Source: Haloferax marinisediminis
Lineage (GTDB): Archaea; Halobacteriota; Halobacteria; Halobacteriales; Haloferacaceae
Length of the DNA stretch: 64,000 nt
Direction of reading: 5' to 3'
Assembly: GCF_009674585.1 (NCBI RefSeq)
Contig: NZ_WKJP01000001.1
Coordinates: 1,798,001 to 1,862,000 of the forward strand
Both the position numbers and the translations under genes were made by a program. Shown here piece after piece: positions 56,044 through 64,000 of the stretch (its first letter is position 1; every line of letters begins with the position of its first letter). The notes under the pieces are model-generated. The model was not told the origin of the DNA. It saw only the letters and a list, made by a program, of their open reading frames with translations, and did no database searches.

Positions 56044-57207
56044 CTAAAGCACGCCCACCTCACGCAAGAGTCGCACGGTTCCTTCCAGGTCCGCCAGTTG
56101 CGTCAGGTCGAGCCCTTCTGGGGGGTTGAGCTCGTCGATGGGCGGGAGTTCGCCGATTGGGTCGACGCCCGAGACGAGCGGGTACTCGAAGGTCGTCCGC
56201 GCGAAGTAGTCCTGTGCTTCTGCAGAGAGCAGGTGACGGACGAAGTTGGTCGCGAGGTCTGAGTCGTCTGCAGTGTCGAGGACGAGTGCGCCGGCGACGT
56301 TGAAGATCGACCCGGCGTCGCCAGCAGTAAACGCAGTCCCGAGCGGTGCCTCGGACCGGCCGGCGAGGATACGCTGGATGTAGTAGTGGTTCGCGAAGCC
56401 AGCGCCGATTTCGCCGTCGGCGACGGCCTGCGAGACGAGGAACTCGTCGTTGAACTCGGTGACACCGAGGTCTTGCATCCCCTGCAGCCACTCTTTCGTC
56501 GCTTCTTCACCTTCGAGGACGCGCATCGCGGTGATGAACGCCTGGAAGGAGGAGTAGGTCGGTGCCCACCCGATGTTGTCGCGGAACGCTTCCGTCTCCG
56601 GGAACGCCATGATGTCGTCCGGGATGTCCGAGTCGGCGAACTGGTCGGTGTTGAACGGAACGGTTCGGGCGCGGCCCGAGGTCCCGGTCCACTGGCCGTC
56701 GGGGTCGTGGAACTCGTCGCGGACGAGGTCGAGGACGTCCGTCGGAAGCGACTGTGTTCGACCCTCGTCTTTCAGGGCACCGAGTGAGCCCGCGTTGACC
56801 GAGAAGAACACGTCGGCAGGACTGTTCTCACCTTCGGTCAGGATCTGGTTGACGAGTTCGGTCGCGGAGTTGTACCGTGGGCGAATCGTGAAGTCGTCGT
56901 AGTACTCTTCGAAGAACGAGATGAGTTCGCCGACGAGCGCCTCACCGCGTCCAGAGTAGAGCGTAAGTTCACCCGAAAGCTCCGGCATCTCTGAAATCGA
57001 CACGCCACCGGTTATCTCACGGTCGCCGAATGGTGAGCGGCCCGAGCCAATCTGCTGGACTGGTTCGCCTCCTTCGGCTTCTGTCGTCGTCTCTTCTTCG
57101 CCGCCAAGTCCGGTACAGCCGGCGAGTGAGCCGAGACCAAGTGCCGCCGTCGCCGCGATGAACCGGCGACGACCGTGGCCGCGAGGCTCCCGGTCGTGGT
57201 CTTGCAT
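56044..57207 (-). CDS. ABC transporter substrate-binding lipoprotein (ferric-iron type)
   Basis: 387 residues. Tat-type signal (RRRF at 13-16) ends at a lipobox Cys31 ('SLAGC'). The rest is an extracellular binding protein of the FbpA/thiamine-Fe3+ group: 'ELTLYSGRGEALVGELISFFEEYY', 'ENSPADVFFSVNAGSLGALKDEG' and 'AFITAMRVLEGEEATKEWLQGM'. It is the first gene of a binding protein, permease, ATPase operon. A perfect palindrome just before the start (57215-57230) suggests metal-dependent repression, so iron is the likely ligand. Confidence 0.93.
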   Translation of the reverse strand: MQDHDREPRGHGRRRFIAATAALGLGSLAGCTGLGGEEETTTEAEGGEPVQQIGSGRSPFGDREITGGVSISEMPELSGELTLYSGRGEALVGELISFFEEYYDDFTIRPRYNSATELVNQILTEGENSPADVFFSVNAGSLGALKDEGRTQSLPTDVLDLVRDEFHDPDGQWTGTSGRARTVPFNTDQFADSDIPDDIMAFPETEAFRDNIGWAPTYSSFQAFITAMRVLEGEEATKEWLQGMQDLGVTEFNDEFLVSQAVADGEIGAGFANHYYIQRILAGRSEAPLGTAFTAGDAGSIFNVAGALVLDTADDSDLATNFVRHLLSAEAQDYFARTTFEYPLVSGVDPIGELPPIDELNPPEGLDLTQLADLEGTVRLLREVGVL

Positions 57208-57214
57208 ATATGGA

Positions 57215-57230
57215 TTTAGGTCGACCTAAA
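57215..57230 (-). promoter_or_regulatory. DtxR-like palindromic operator
   Basis: The 16-base palindrome TTTAGGTCGACCTAAA has TTAGG/CCTAA half-sites like those bound by DtxR/Idr metalloregulators. It lies between the TATA-like ATATAAAT (about 57233-57242, minus strand) and the start codon at 57207. Confidence 0.8.
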
Positions 57231-57283
57231 CCATTTATATCTACCGGTTGGACTCGCTCTTTGAGAAAGGTGGGACCGAGGGC

Positions 57284-58441
57284 TCAGTCGTCAGCAGGGA
57301 CTGCTGCACGGGGCGCTGCCAACTGGTCTAGACAGGCTAACCAGTCTTGCATGTGCGTCCCGACGTAGTTGAAGAACTCGCCGTTTCGGTAGTCGGACCA
57401 GTCGCCGTCGGCGAGTGCGTCGGCCATCGCCTCGAACACGTCGGCGTAGGTGTCGGCGTCGTCACCGACAGCGTCGACGACTTCCCAGAGGTGTTCGTTG
57501 AGTTCGAGACCCGGAACCTCGTTGTTGAGGTCGTCGAACGTCGGCCGTGCGGCCTTGTTGTGCTCACAGAGCGGATAGCCCGTCACGATGTCCTTTTCGA
57601 GCACGTCGGCGGCGCGTTTGAGGAAGACGCCCGACCAGATGTCGTCGAATCGGCCGACCTCCCACTCGTTGTCGTCCATCGGCAACTGGTAGAACGCCGG
57701 GATGACTTCGCGCTCGAACGCGAGGTTCATCGAACAGACGGTGAGATACTGGCCGGGTTCGGCCACGAAGTCGCCGTCGAAGTCGTCGAAGTCGGTCCGC
57801 GTCTGCGCCTGTCCTTCGAGGTCACCGTCCATCAGGATGCGAACGGCGTCGAGGTCGGGAACGTTGGTCCAGAGTCCCTGTGAGGCGACCACGTCACGGA
57901 GTTCACGGGTTCCCGTCTCGACGGTCTCGTCCATCGCCGAGTACGGGTACCCTCGCGGGTACAGTCCGTGTTCCTCGGCGTTCTGGTAGAGGACGTTCAC
58001 CCACTGCTCGTCGCTCGAGACAGACTCGATTTCTCCCTCGCGGTGGAGGTTCTCCATGTGTCGGCCGAAGAAGTCCCACTCGTCGTGCGGCAGTGTATCG
58101 TCGTCGATGAAGACGCCGTAGTCGTACTCGGGGTGGGCCCACATGTAAAGGAGGCCGAAACTCGTCTGGGCGTGACTCGCCGCAGGAACGAGGTGCGAGA
58201 ATTCGTCGATTCCGTGTTCAGCGTACCATTCGTCGCGTGCCGACTCGTCGAAGACGGCGCCAGCGACGCCTTCGTCGTCGAGCATCGCTTCCATCCCCTC
58301 GGTGTCGCAGAAGTCCTCGGTCACGAGGAGGACGAACAGGCGGTCGAGGTCGAAGTCGTGTGCACGGGCGTTGTCGAAGTACGCTCGCATGCACTCGTAC
58401 TCGCGGATGGTCGGCACGACGACGCAGATGTCCGGTTCCAT
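57284..58441 (-). CDS. Reversibly glycosylated polypeptide (RGP/GT75)-like protein
   Basis: 385 residues. The N-terminal nucleotide-sugar region has 'VVVPTIREYECMRAYFDNA' and the acidic 'YGVFIDDDTLPHDEW' (about 109-123). This fits the alpha-1,4-glucan-protein synthase (UDP-forming)/RGP family; those proteins act as self-glycosylating glycosyltransferases or mutases. No membrane segment. It lies upstream of the ABC operon with a promoter between, and has its own similar operator. The link with iron transport is not explained. Confidence 0.75.
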   Translation of the reverse strand: MEPDICVVVPTIREYECMRAYFDNARAHDFDLDRLFVLLVTEDFCDTEGMEAMLDDEGVAGAVFDESARDEWYAEHGIDEFSHLVPAASHAQTSFGLLYMWAHPEYDYGVFIDDDTLPHDEWDFFGRHMENLHREGEIESVSSDEQWVNVLYQNAEEHGLYPRGYPYSAMDETVETGTRELRDVVASQGLWTNVPDLDAVRILMDGDLEGQAQTRTDFDDFDGDFVAEPGQYLTVCSMNLAFEREVIPAFYQLPMDDNEWEVGRFDDIWSGVFLKRAADVLEKDIVTGYPLCEHNKAARPTFDDLNNEVPGLELNEHLWEVVDAVGDDADTYADVFEAMADALADGDWSDYRNGEFFNYVGTHMQDWLACLDQLAAPRAAVPADD

Positions 58442-58453
58442 CGTCTGTATGAA

Positions 58454-58469
58454 TTTAGGCCGACCAAAA
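58454..58469 (-). promoter_or_regulatory. Imperfect DtxR-like operator upstream of the RGP gene
   Basis: TTTAGGCCGACCAAAA differs from the palindrome at 57215-57230 at two positions. It ends 12 bases before the start codon at 58441 (minus strand), so the two genes may share regulation. Confidence 0.6.
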
Positions 58470-58547
58470 ATACCTGTTGGTCCGCGACAGAACGCTTCAG
58501 ACAGCCGAAAGGTTCGGGAGAAATCGATATGCTGCGATAACTCCCCG

Positions 58548-60878
58548 TCAACGATTCCCGGTCAACGACTCCAACAACGTCACCGCCGTCTCTTTTGCCA
58601 GCGGGTCGTTCGCGTTCCCGCACTGCGGTGACTGCACACACGATGGACAGCCGTCCTCGCAGTCACAGTCGTCGATGAGTGCGGCCGTCTGTCGCATCAA
58701 TCGCTCGACGATGTCGTATCCCGCGCGGGTCAACCCGACACCGCCGGGATGACCGTCGTAGATGAATATCGTCGATTGCTCGGTGTGCGGGTGGTAGGGT
58801 GTCGAGAGGCCGCCGATGTCGCCGCGGTCACACAGGAGCGTCAGCGGAAACAGCGAAATCATCCCGTGTTCTGCGGCGTGGATGCCGCCGTTGAAACCGT
58901 ACTCGCCCCCCATCTCACGCATCTCCGACTCCACGTCGCTTGGGACGGTGAAGTACAGCGCTTTGGTTCGAAGACTCGTCTCTGGGAGGTCGAGCAACTG
59001 TTGGCCGAGCGTCGATCCGCGCTTCGGGTCGCGTCGCTCGAACCCCGTAATCTGTTTTCGCATCGTAATCTCTGCGAACCGAACCTCCACGTCCGGACGT
59101 GCTGACAGTGGTTTCGACACGATATCCCGCTCGACGGTGATGTGCTTGTCGTGGAGCACACGCGTGTAGTAGTCCGCCCACGTCGGTTGCAATCGGGCCA
59201 CGTCACGGTCTAAATCCAAGTCTGCGACTTCGTAGGTCTGGCCCTGATGGTGGTATACCGCGCCGGGGTGGGCATCGCGGAGTGCGTCGTCGAATGCGAG
59301 TTTCGCGATGGTCTCGTTGTTCCGCGAGTCCATCAATCGAATCTCTCGGTCGGTGATGGTCCGGAGACTCATCGCGTGTTGTGGACTCTCGTCGCCGTCG
59401 TGAGTCCACCGAACGCCGTTCTCAGTATCCCGTCGCGCCAGCGTTCCCGCCTCTTCGAGGTCGGAGACGACGCCCGGGAACGACGTGCCGAAGTACGCGT
59501 CGTCCGCAGTCGAGAGCCAGTTTTCGGCCGCCGCACAGGCGACGTGACTTGGCATGAGGTGGTCGTTTTCGGGGTCGGACACCGCCCGCTCGGGGTCACC
59601 GTCGAAGAACTCTGTGGGGTGTTTCATCAGGTACTGGTCGAGTTGGTCCTCGCCACCGACGAGGACAACCAGTGCGGGTCTGTCACCTCGACCGGCCCGG
59701 CCTGCTTGCTGCCACGCCGACATCCGGGTCCCCGGATAGCCGTCGATAAGAACCACGTCGAGACCGCCAACGTCGACGCCGAGTTCGAGTGCGTTGGTAC
59801 TCCAGACGCCACTGATGTCACCGTCGTGGAGCCCTGCTTCTATCTCTCGCCGGCGGTCGTGTGTGAGTGCGGCTTGGTAGGCAGCAATTTCGCCGGCGAG
59901 ACCGTGTTCGCCTCGGTTCCGGAGGTCGCTCGCGCTCTCGGACGCGTATCGCTCGGCGGCCTGCCGAGCACGAGTGAACGCGAGGGTCTGATGTCCGCGC
60001 GCGACGAGGTCCACGAACAGGTTCTTCGTCTCGACGTGGCCCGAGCGACGACGACCCGACCCACCCGCGTCTGGGTTCTCGTACTCAGGCGGGTTCCACA
60101 GGAGCCAATGCGTTTCACCGGTTCCGCTCGTGTCGTCGTCTACGAGGGTGAACGACGTTTCGGCCTCGCCGGTGATTCGCGCGGCGTGTTCGACTGGGTT
60201 GCCGATGGTCGCCGAACAGCAGACGAACTGCGGGTCCGACCCGAACCGTTCACAGACTCGCTTGAGGCGGCGGAGGAGGAGCGCAACGTGACTCCCAAAC
60301 ACGCCGCGATAGCCGTGAACCTCGTCGATGACGACCGTCTCGAGTGACGAGAAGAACCACTCCCACAGGCGGTGCGCGTGCGGGAGCAGTGCGTAGTGGA
60401 GCATGTCTGGATTCGACAGGAGAACCGTCGGCATTCGTTTTCTGACCTCCCGCTTTTCGGTCTTCGAGAGGCGACCGGTGTACTGGTCGACCGAGACCCG
60501 GCTCCCGAACCCCAACCCGTGTGCGAGGTCTGAGAGCGTGTCGAGTTGGTCAGACACGAGGGCGTTCTGCGGACCGAGGTAGAGGGTTCGACCCCCGTGG
60601 TCCATTGCTCGCTCGAACGCTGGAATCGTGTACGCGAGGCTCTTTCCGCTCGCGGTTCGCGTCGCGAGGACGACGTTCTCCCCCTTGCGAACTGCGTCGA
60701 CTGCCTCCGCTTGGTGCTGGTAGGGGCGGTCGATGCCGCGGTCTGCGAGGGCCGACGCCAATCGGGGTTCGAGGTCGAGGTCGGCAAACGAGGGGTCTCG
60801 GGCGTCGAACCGGCGGTGCGACTGAATCTGCCCGTCGTAGTACGGCCGGTCTCGAAGCCACTCGATGAGGTCGTCCAC
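58548..60878 (-). CDS. MrfA/YprA-type DEAH-box helicase (DUF1998)
   Basis: 776 residues. Walker A 'ATRTASGKS' (72-80), DEVH box at 185-188, 'CCSATIGNP' motif III, 'STNALELGVDVGGLDVVLIDGYPG' and 'QQAGRAGRGDRPALV' motif VI. The C-terminus has the DUF1998 cysteine cluster 'CDCEDGCPSCVQSPQCG' (about 743-759). This set marks MrfA/YprA, a 3'-5' helicase implicated in DNA-damage repair in bacteria. It is the first gene of the minus-strand series leading to the RGP gene. Confidence 0.93.
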   Translation of the reverse strand: MDDLIEWLRDRPYYDGQIQSHRRFDARDPSFADLDLEPRLASALADRGIDRPYQHQAEAVDAVRKGENVVLATRTASGKSLAYTIPAFERAMDHGGRTLYLGPQNALVSDQLDTLSDLAHGLGFGSRVSVDQYTGRLSKTEKREVRKRMPTVLLSNPDMLHYALLPHAHRLWEWFFSSLETVVIDEVHGYRGVFGSHVALLLRRLKRVCERFGSDPQFVCCSATIGNPVEHAARITGEAETSFTLVDDDTSGTGETHWLLWNPPEYENPDAGGSGRRRSGHVETKNLFVDLVARGHQTLAFTRARQAAERYASESASDLRNRGEHGLAGEIAAYQAALTHDRRREIEAGLHDGDISGVWSTNALELGVDVGGLDVVLIDGYPGTRMSAWQQAGRAGRGDRPALVVLVGGEDQLDQYLMKHPTEFFDGDPERAVSDPENDHLMPSHVACAAAENWLSTADDAYFGTSFPGVVSDLEEAGTLARRDTENGVRWTHDGDESPQHAMSLRTITDREIRLMDSRNNETIAKLAFDDALRDAHPGAVYHHQGQTYEVADLDLDRDVARLQPTWADYYTRVLHDKHITVERDIVSKPLSARPDVEVRFAEITMRKQITGFERRDPKRGSTLGQQLLDLPETSLRTKALYFTVPSDVESEMREMGGEYGFNGGIHAAEHGMISLFPLTLLCDRGDIGGLSTPYHPHTEQSTIFIYDGHPGGVGLTRAGYDIVERLMRQTAALIDDCDCEDGCPSCVQSPQCGNANDPLAKETAVTLLESLTGNR

Positions 60879-60984
60879 AGGCCCTCTGCGGACTTCGTCC
60901 TCCTAACGCTGTCGCCGGGACGGACTCCACGCCTCTCATCACAACCGCCGTGCAGCTTTTGTTCTCAGCGTCCCGACGGAATGT

Positions 60985-61410
60985 ATGGACGTGGACGCCG
61001 TACTCATCTACGACGGCGAGTGCCCATACTGCTCTGTGGCCGCGACTGCGCTGAAGCGTCTCGACGACGTCGAGGCCATCTCGTGGTACGACGACGCTGC
61101 ACAGGCGTTTCTCGCCGAACAGTTCGACGAGATTCCCTTCGCGATGGTCCTCGCAGACCGACACGAAGGGAACGTGTACGCGGGCCGCGCCGCCGCGAAG
61201 GAACTCGCCGATAGAGCGGGGATGCCCGGTCTCGTCGGAAGTCTCGTCCGCGACAACTACGAGACGATTGCCCGCGTCGTCGGCGTCGCAAGTGGTCGGG
61301 GTCGTGACCCTGACGACGTCCACAGTCGATACCGGATGCACCCAGCGGCTCTCGAACAGTTCGACACGCTCGTTGCCAACGCTGAACCTCGACCCGCCGC
61401 CCTTTCGTAG
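60985..61410 (+). CDS. DUF393 (DCC family) thiol-disulfide-type protein
   Basis: 141 residues. 'LIYDGECPYCSVAATAL' with Cys13 and Cys16 is the DxxCxxC signature, and 'MHPAALEQFDTL' closes it. The DUF393 family has a thioredoxin-like layout. Role unknown. It begins 107 bases from the divergent helicase. Confidence 0.9.
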   Translation: MDVDAVLIYDGECPYCSVAATALKRLDDVEAISWYDDAAQAFLAEQFDEIPFAMVLADRHEGNVYAGRAAAKELADRAGMPGLVGSLVRDNYETIARVVGVASGRGRDPDDVHSRYRMHPAALEQFDTLVANAEPRPAALS

Positions 61411-61431
61411 CGGGCATCCCCTCCGACACTC

Positions 61432-61908
61432 GTGACCGTTCACTCGCTCGACCCCGGAACACTCGGGACCGACGACGACCCTCTTGACCTCGACACGCGT
61501 TCACCACGCGGAACCTACGCGCTGGTCTTCTCCGTTCCAGCGACGACCATCGATGTCGGAGCACTCGGAGCGTGCGCGTTCTCCGCTGGTGGGTACGTCT
61601 ACGTTGGAAGTGCCTTCGGGGCTGGCGGACTCCGCCGTGTGCTCAGACACCGCCGTGTCGCCCACGGAGAACACGACGCCCGCCACTGGCACGTCGATTA
61701 CCTCGGTGGCCACCCCGACGTCGAACTCTCTCGGGTGGTCTGTGTCACTGGAGACGACGTGGAATGTGAAGTTGCATCCGCGCTCGGGTCGGTCGCTGCC
61801 GCTGGATTCGGTTCGTCAGACTGCGACTGCGAAGCACATCTCTCTCAGTTTCAGGACGTCGAGACGGCCACGTCGCTCGTGGAGTCAGCGTTTCGAAGCA
61901 AAATGTGA
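61432..61908 (+). CDS. GIY-YIG-like DUF123 protein, GTG start
   Basis: 158 residues from the GTG at 61432. 'GTYALVFSVPATTIDVGALGACAFSAGGYVYVGSAFGAGGLRRVLRHRR' and 'HWHVDYL' match DUF123, a GIY-YIG-like domain of archaea; 'DCDCEAHL' is also conserved. Related archaeal proteins sit beside endonuclease III, but no such gene is seen here. It follows the DUF393 gene by 21 bases. Confidence 0.85.
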   Translation: MTVHSLDPGTLGTDDDPLDLDTRSPRGTYALVFSVPATTIDVGALGACAFSAGGYVYVGSAFGAGGLRRVLRHRRVAHGEHDARHWHVDYLGGHPDVELSRVVCVTGDDVECEVASALGSVAAAGFGSSDCDCEAHLSQFQDVETATSLVESAFRSKM

Positions 61909-61927
61909 AGGGGGGTCCCGCCCCCTT
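61909..61927 (+). terminator. GC hairpin after the DUF123 gene
   Basis: AGGGGGG (61909-61915) pairs with CCCCCTT (61921-61927) around a short TCCCG loop, followed by CT-rich sequence. Confidence 0.6.
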
Positions 61928-62079
61928 CTGCCGCCCAGACCGGGCCGGGCACCCCGGTCGAGGCGGCGTAGCCGGTTGTCAGAGGCACCCCGGCGATAGG
62001 TAGTACTCTGTCTAACCACTTTACTTCATCTCTCGGGTAACTCGGTCATGAGCTGAAAACAACTATATAAAGCTAACTG

Positions 62080-62090
62080 CTATTTATACG
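62080..62090 (+). promoter_or_regulatory. TATA box of the HTH regulator gene
   Basis: CTATTTATACG (62080-62090) lies about 35 bases before the ATG at 62123, as expected for a short-leader transcript. Confidence 0.5.
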
Positions 62091-62122
62091 TTGTGGCCAC
62101 CCGCACCGTTCATTTATGTGTC

Positions 62123-62935
62123 ATGAATGTCTCATCCACTGATATGGGTGGGTTCGACCTCGAAGAGGCGTTCGACGTGCTCAGGTCACGAGCAGCGTTG
62201 CTCGCCGCGGTTGCCGACGCAGCGCAGACACCGGCCGACCTGGCCACCGAACTTGGAGTCTCCCGCTCGACTATCGACCGTGGTCTCAACGAGTTAGAGC
62301 GCGTTGGCTTCGTCGAGACTGTCGGTGGGACCGTGTTACTCACACTCTCCGGACGAATGGCTCTCAGCACTCACACTCGGTTCGTCGACCAACTGAACGA
62401 CGTTGGCGAGGCGGCCGATGTACTCGAGCCACTCGCTCCCGACGCACCGTTCGACCCGGTGCTGGTGGACGGAAGTGACGCTATCGTCGCGTCGGACCCG
62501 GACGACGAGGAACCACTGAACAGGTTGACGTCGTTTATCGAGGACGCGAAGGCGGTACGCGGGTGCAAAATGGCCGCGCTCCCCGCCCAGGTCGACGCGT
62601 ACTACCGACGTGTCACCACCGACACCATCTCGGTCCAACTCGTCGTCACGGAGGCAGTGGTCGAACGACTCGTCACCGAGTATCGGCCACAACTCGCCGA
62701 ACTCTCCGCCATCGAATCCGTCTCGCTTCGGTCTATCGAGTCGCTTCCGTACGGTCTCCTCGTCGTCGAGCGACCGAGTGGGCCCGTCGCAGTCCTCTCG
62801 ATATACAGTTCTGACGGACTCGTCGGTGTCGTTCACAACGACAGCACCGACGCTGTCTGCTGGGCACACTCACAAATCGACCGCTGGTGGGCGATGGCAG
62901 ACCCACTTCCCGCTTCGACCACGTTCGAGGAGTGA
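62123..62935 (+). CDS. HTH transcriptional regulator (haloarchaeal, DUF1724/FilR1-like)
   Basis: 270 residues from the ATG at 62123; an ATG at 62144 is an alternative. N-terminal winged helix ('SRAALLAAVADAAQTPADLATELGVSRSTIDRGLNELERVGFVETVGG') and a C-terminal effector-like domain, as in the regulator at 19620. It may control the neighbouring genes or be self-regulated. Ligand unknown. Confidence 0.85.
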   Translation: MNVSSTDMGGFDLEEAFDVLRSRAALLAAVADAAQTPADLATELGVSRSTIDRGLNELERVGFVETVGGTVLLTLSGRMALSTHTRFVDQLNDVGEAADVLEPLAPDAPFDPVLVDGSDAIVASDPDDEEPLNRLTSFIEDAKAVRGCKMAALPAQVDAYYRRVTTDTISVQLVVTEAVVERLVTEYRPQLAELSAIESVSLRSIESLPYGLLVVERPSGPVAVLSIYSSDGLVGVVHNDSTDAVCWAHSQIDRWWAMADPLPASTTFEE

Positions 62936-62994
62936 ACTCATCTGTTCCGCCTGCCACCCCAACGACTTACGATAGCCGAATCGAAGAGGGTCCA

Positions 62995-64000
62995 ATGACG
63001 ACGACGTTTCCTAGAATTCCGTATCTGGAGTGGATTTCTGACCGCGCCGAGGAGGCGACGTTCGACCTCGCGACGAGCGACCTTCGCGTGGCCGAAGACG
63101 ACGACGCAATCGTCCCGCCTGTTCTCTCTTCGCTACCCGACCCCGAGGGCGAGACACTCGAAAGCCAACTCGCAGCCCGGTACGGCGTGCCCGAATCGTG
63201 GGTCCTGGTCACGTCGGGTGCGTCGAGTGCGAACTTCCTCGCAGCGTGTGCGCTGCTCGACGCTCCCACCGACGCCGACGCGGATGAAGACGAAACAGAC
63301 GCGACTGGTGACGACGACGAACCACGACCACAGGTCCTCGTCGAGAAACCGGGGTACCAACCGCTGTGTGCGGTTCCCGAAGCACTGGGCGCTCGTGTCG
63401 ATCGATTCGTCCGCCCGCCGGAGTACGACTACGATATCGAACCGCATCGAGTCGAAGCCGCAGCGTCCGAGTCGTTCGCGTACGCTGTCGTCACGAACCG
63501 ACACAACCCGTCGGGACGTCTCGCCTCGCGTGCGGAACTCGCTGAATTGGCGAAACACACCTCCGACGCTGGCGGCCACCTCCTCGTCGACGAAGTGTAC
63601 GCGCCGTACGTCGACCCTGCCCGCGACGGTCCGTTTGGCGGCGTGACTGCGGCAGGTCTCTCGAACGTCGTCACTACCGGGTCGTTGACGAAGTTCTACG
63701 GCCTCGGCGGCCTTCGAATCGGATGGATAATCGGCGACCCGGCCATCATCGACCGGGCACAGTCCGCATCGATGTACTTCCCGACGGTCGCACACCCGAG
63801 TCGGAACCTCGCGCGCCGCGCCCTTCACAACGCAGCCGAACTCGAACCAGCGGCCCGTGAGCACCTTTCGGCGAATCACGAACTGCTGGCGTCGTTCGTC
63901 TCTGACCGGCCACTGGTTTCGGGCCGAATCCACACCGGCGGGTCGTTCGCGTACCTCTCGCACGACGAACTCGATGGCGACGACGTCGCCGATGCCGCGT
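62995..64000 (+). CDS. Class I/II aminotransferase, 3' end outside the window
   Basis: Open from the ATG at 62995 to the window edge (335 codons visible). Fold-type I PLP enzyme: 'VLVTSGASSANFLAACALLD', 'NRHNPSGRLASRAELAELA', 'LLVDEVYAPYV' and the Schiff-base Lys233 in 'GSLTKFYGLGGLRIGW'. The DGDE insert of about 20 acidic residues around 96-116 is a haloarchaeal-type loop. Amino acid specificity is unknown. Confidence 0.9.
   Translation, partial: MTTTFPRIPYLEWISDRAEEATFDLATSDLRVAEDDDAIVPPVLSSLPDPEGETLESQLAARYGVPESWVLVTSGASSANFLAACALLDAPTDADADEDETDATGDDDEPRPQVLVEKPGYQPLCAVPEALGARVDRFVRPPEYDYDIEPHRVEAAASESFAYAVVTNRHNPSGRLASRAELAELAKHTSDAGGHLLVDEVYAPYVDPARDGPFGGVTAAGLSNVVTTGSLTKFYGLGGLRIGWIIGDPAIIDRAQSASMYFPTVAHPSRNLARRALHNAAELEPAAREHLSANHELLASFVSDRPLVSGRIHTGGSFAYLSHDELDGDDVADAA

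Overview
The window is haloarchaeal and most likely from the genus Haloferax. The predicted proteins are strongly acidic, the tRNAs and rRNAs are euryarchaeal, many secreted proteins carry twin-arginine (Tat) signals, and promoters show TATA boxes close to the start codon, suggesting leaderless transcripts. It carries an Orc1/Cdc6 origin, a TATA-binding protein, a proteasome alpha subunit and the preQ0 genes for archaeosine. The gene order matches what I remember of two separate Haloferax volcanii regions (see findings). Species was not established.

Layout. Positions 30-12722: a Cys-rich Tat-exported protein, a membrane zinc-ribbon protein, a DUF1508 protein, proteasome alpha (psmA) with a MOSC gene abutting it, an SDR, two amidohydrolases flanking tRNA-Glu, a GNAT acetyltransferase, the GTPase YchF, small haloarchaeal proteins and a secreted Ig-like protein. 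Positions 13255-18770: one rRNA operon on the minus strand (16S, tRNA-Ala, 23S, 5S) with processing stems, tandem upstream promoters, a spacer promoter and a terminator hairpin. Positions 18972-25706: an information-processing block of tbp, an HTH regulator, orc1/cdc6, a replication origin with ten origin recognition boxes (ORBs), a small conserved gene and an XPB/Rad25-type helicase.

Positions 25805-28684: tRNA-Tyr followed by two tandem paralogous Tat-exported beta-helix proteins. Positions 28980-35333: a thioesterase, the queD-queE-queC operon for preQ0, a methyltransferase, a small flavoprotein and two divergent EamA transporters. Positions 35494-39532: a hybrid sensor kinase, an SRPBCC protein, a region of strong hairpins and a DUF3179 lipoprotein. 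Positions 39679-48881: an alpha-glucan cluster with a 1511-residue double GH15 protein divergent from two GH13-type enzymes; none has an obvious export signal, so the substrate is probably intracellular.

Positions 49035-53292: peroxiredoxin, DoxX, fasciclin and a large membrane glycosyltransferase-like protein. Positions 53295-57207: an ABC importer of the ferric-iron type behind a perfect DtxR-like palindrome. Positions 57284-60878: an RGP-like protein with a similar operator, and an MrfA-type helicase. Positions 60985-64000: a DUF393 protein, a GIY-YIG protein, an HTH regulator and an aminotransferase cut by the window edge.

No transposase, CRISPR array or complete mobile element was seen. 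The most notable structures are the origin, the rRNA operon and its flanks, a three-hairpin candidate RNA near 38.1-38.25 kb, an inverted repeat enclosing a TATA-like element at 28.94 kb, and the iron-type operators near 57.2 and 58.5 kb.
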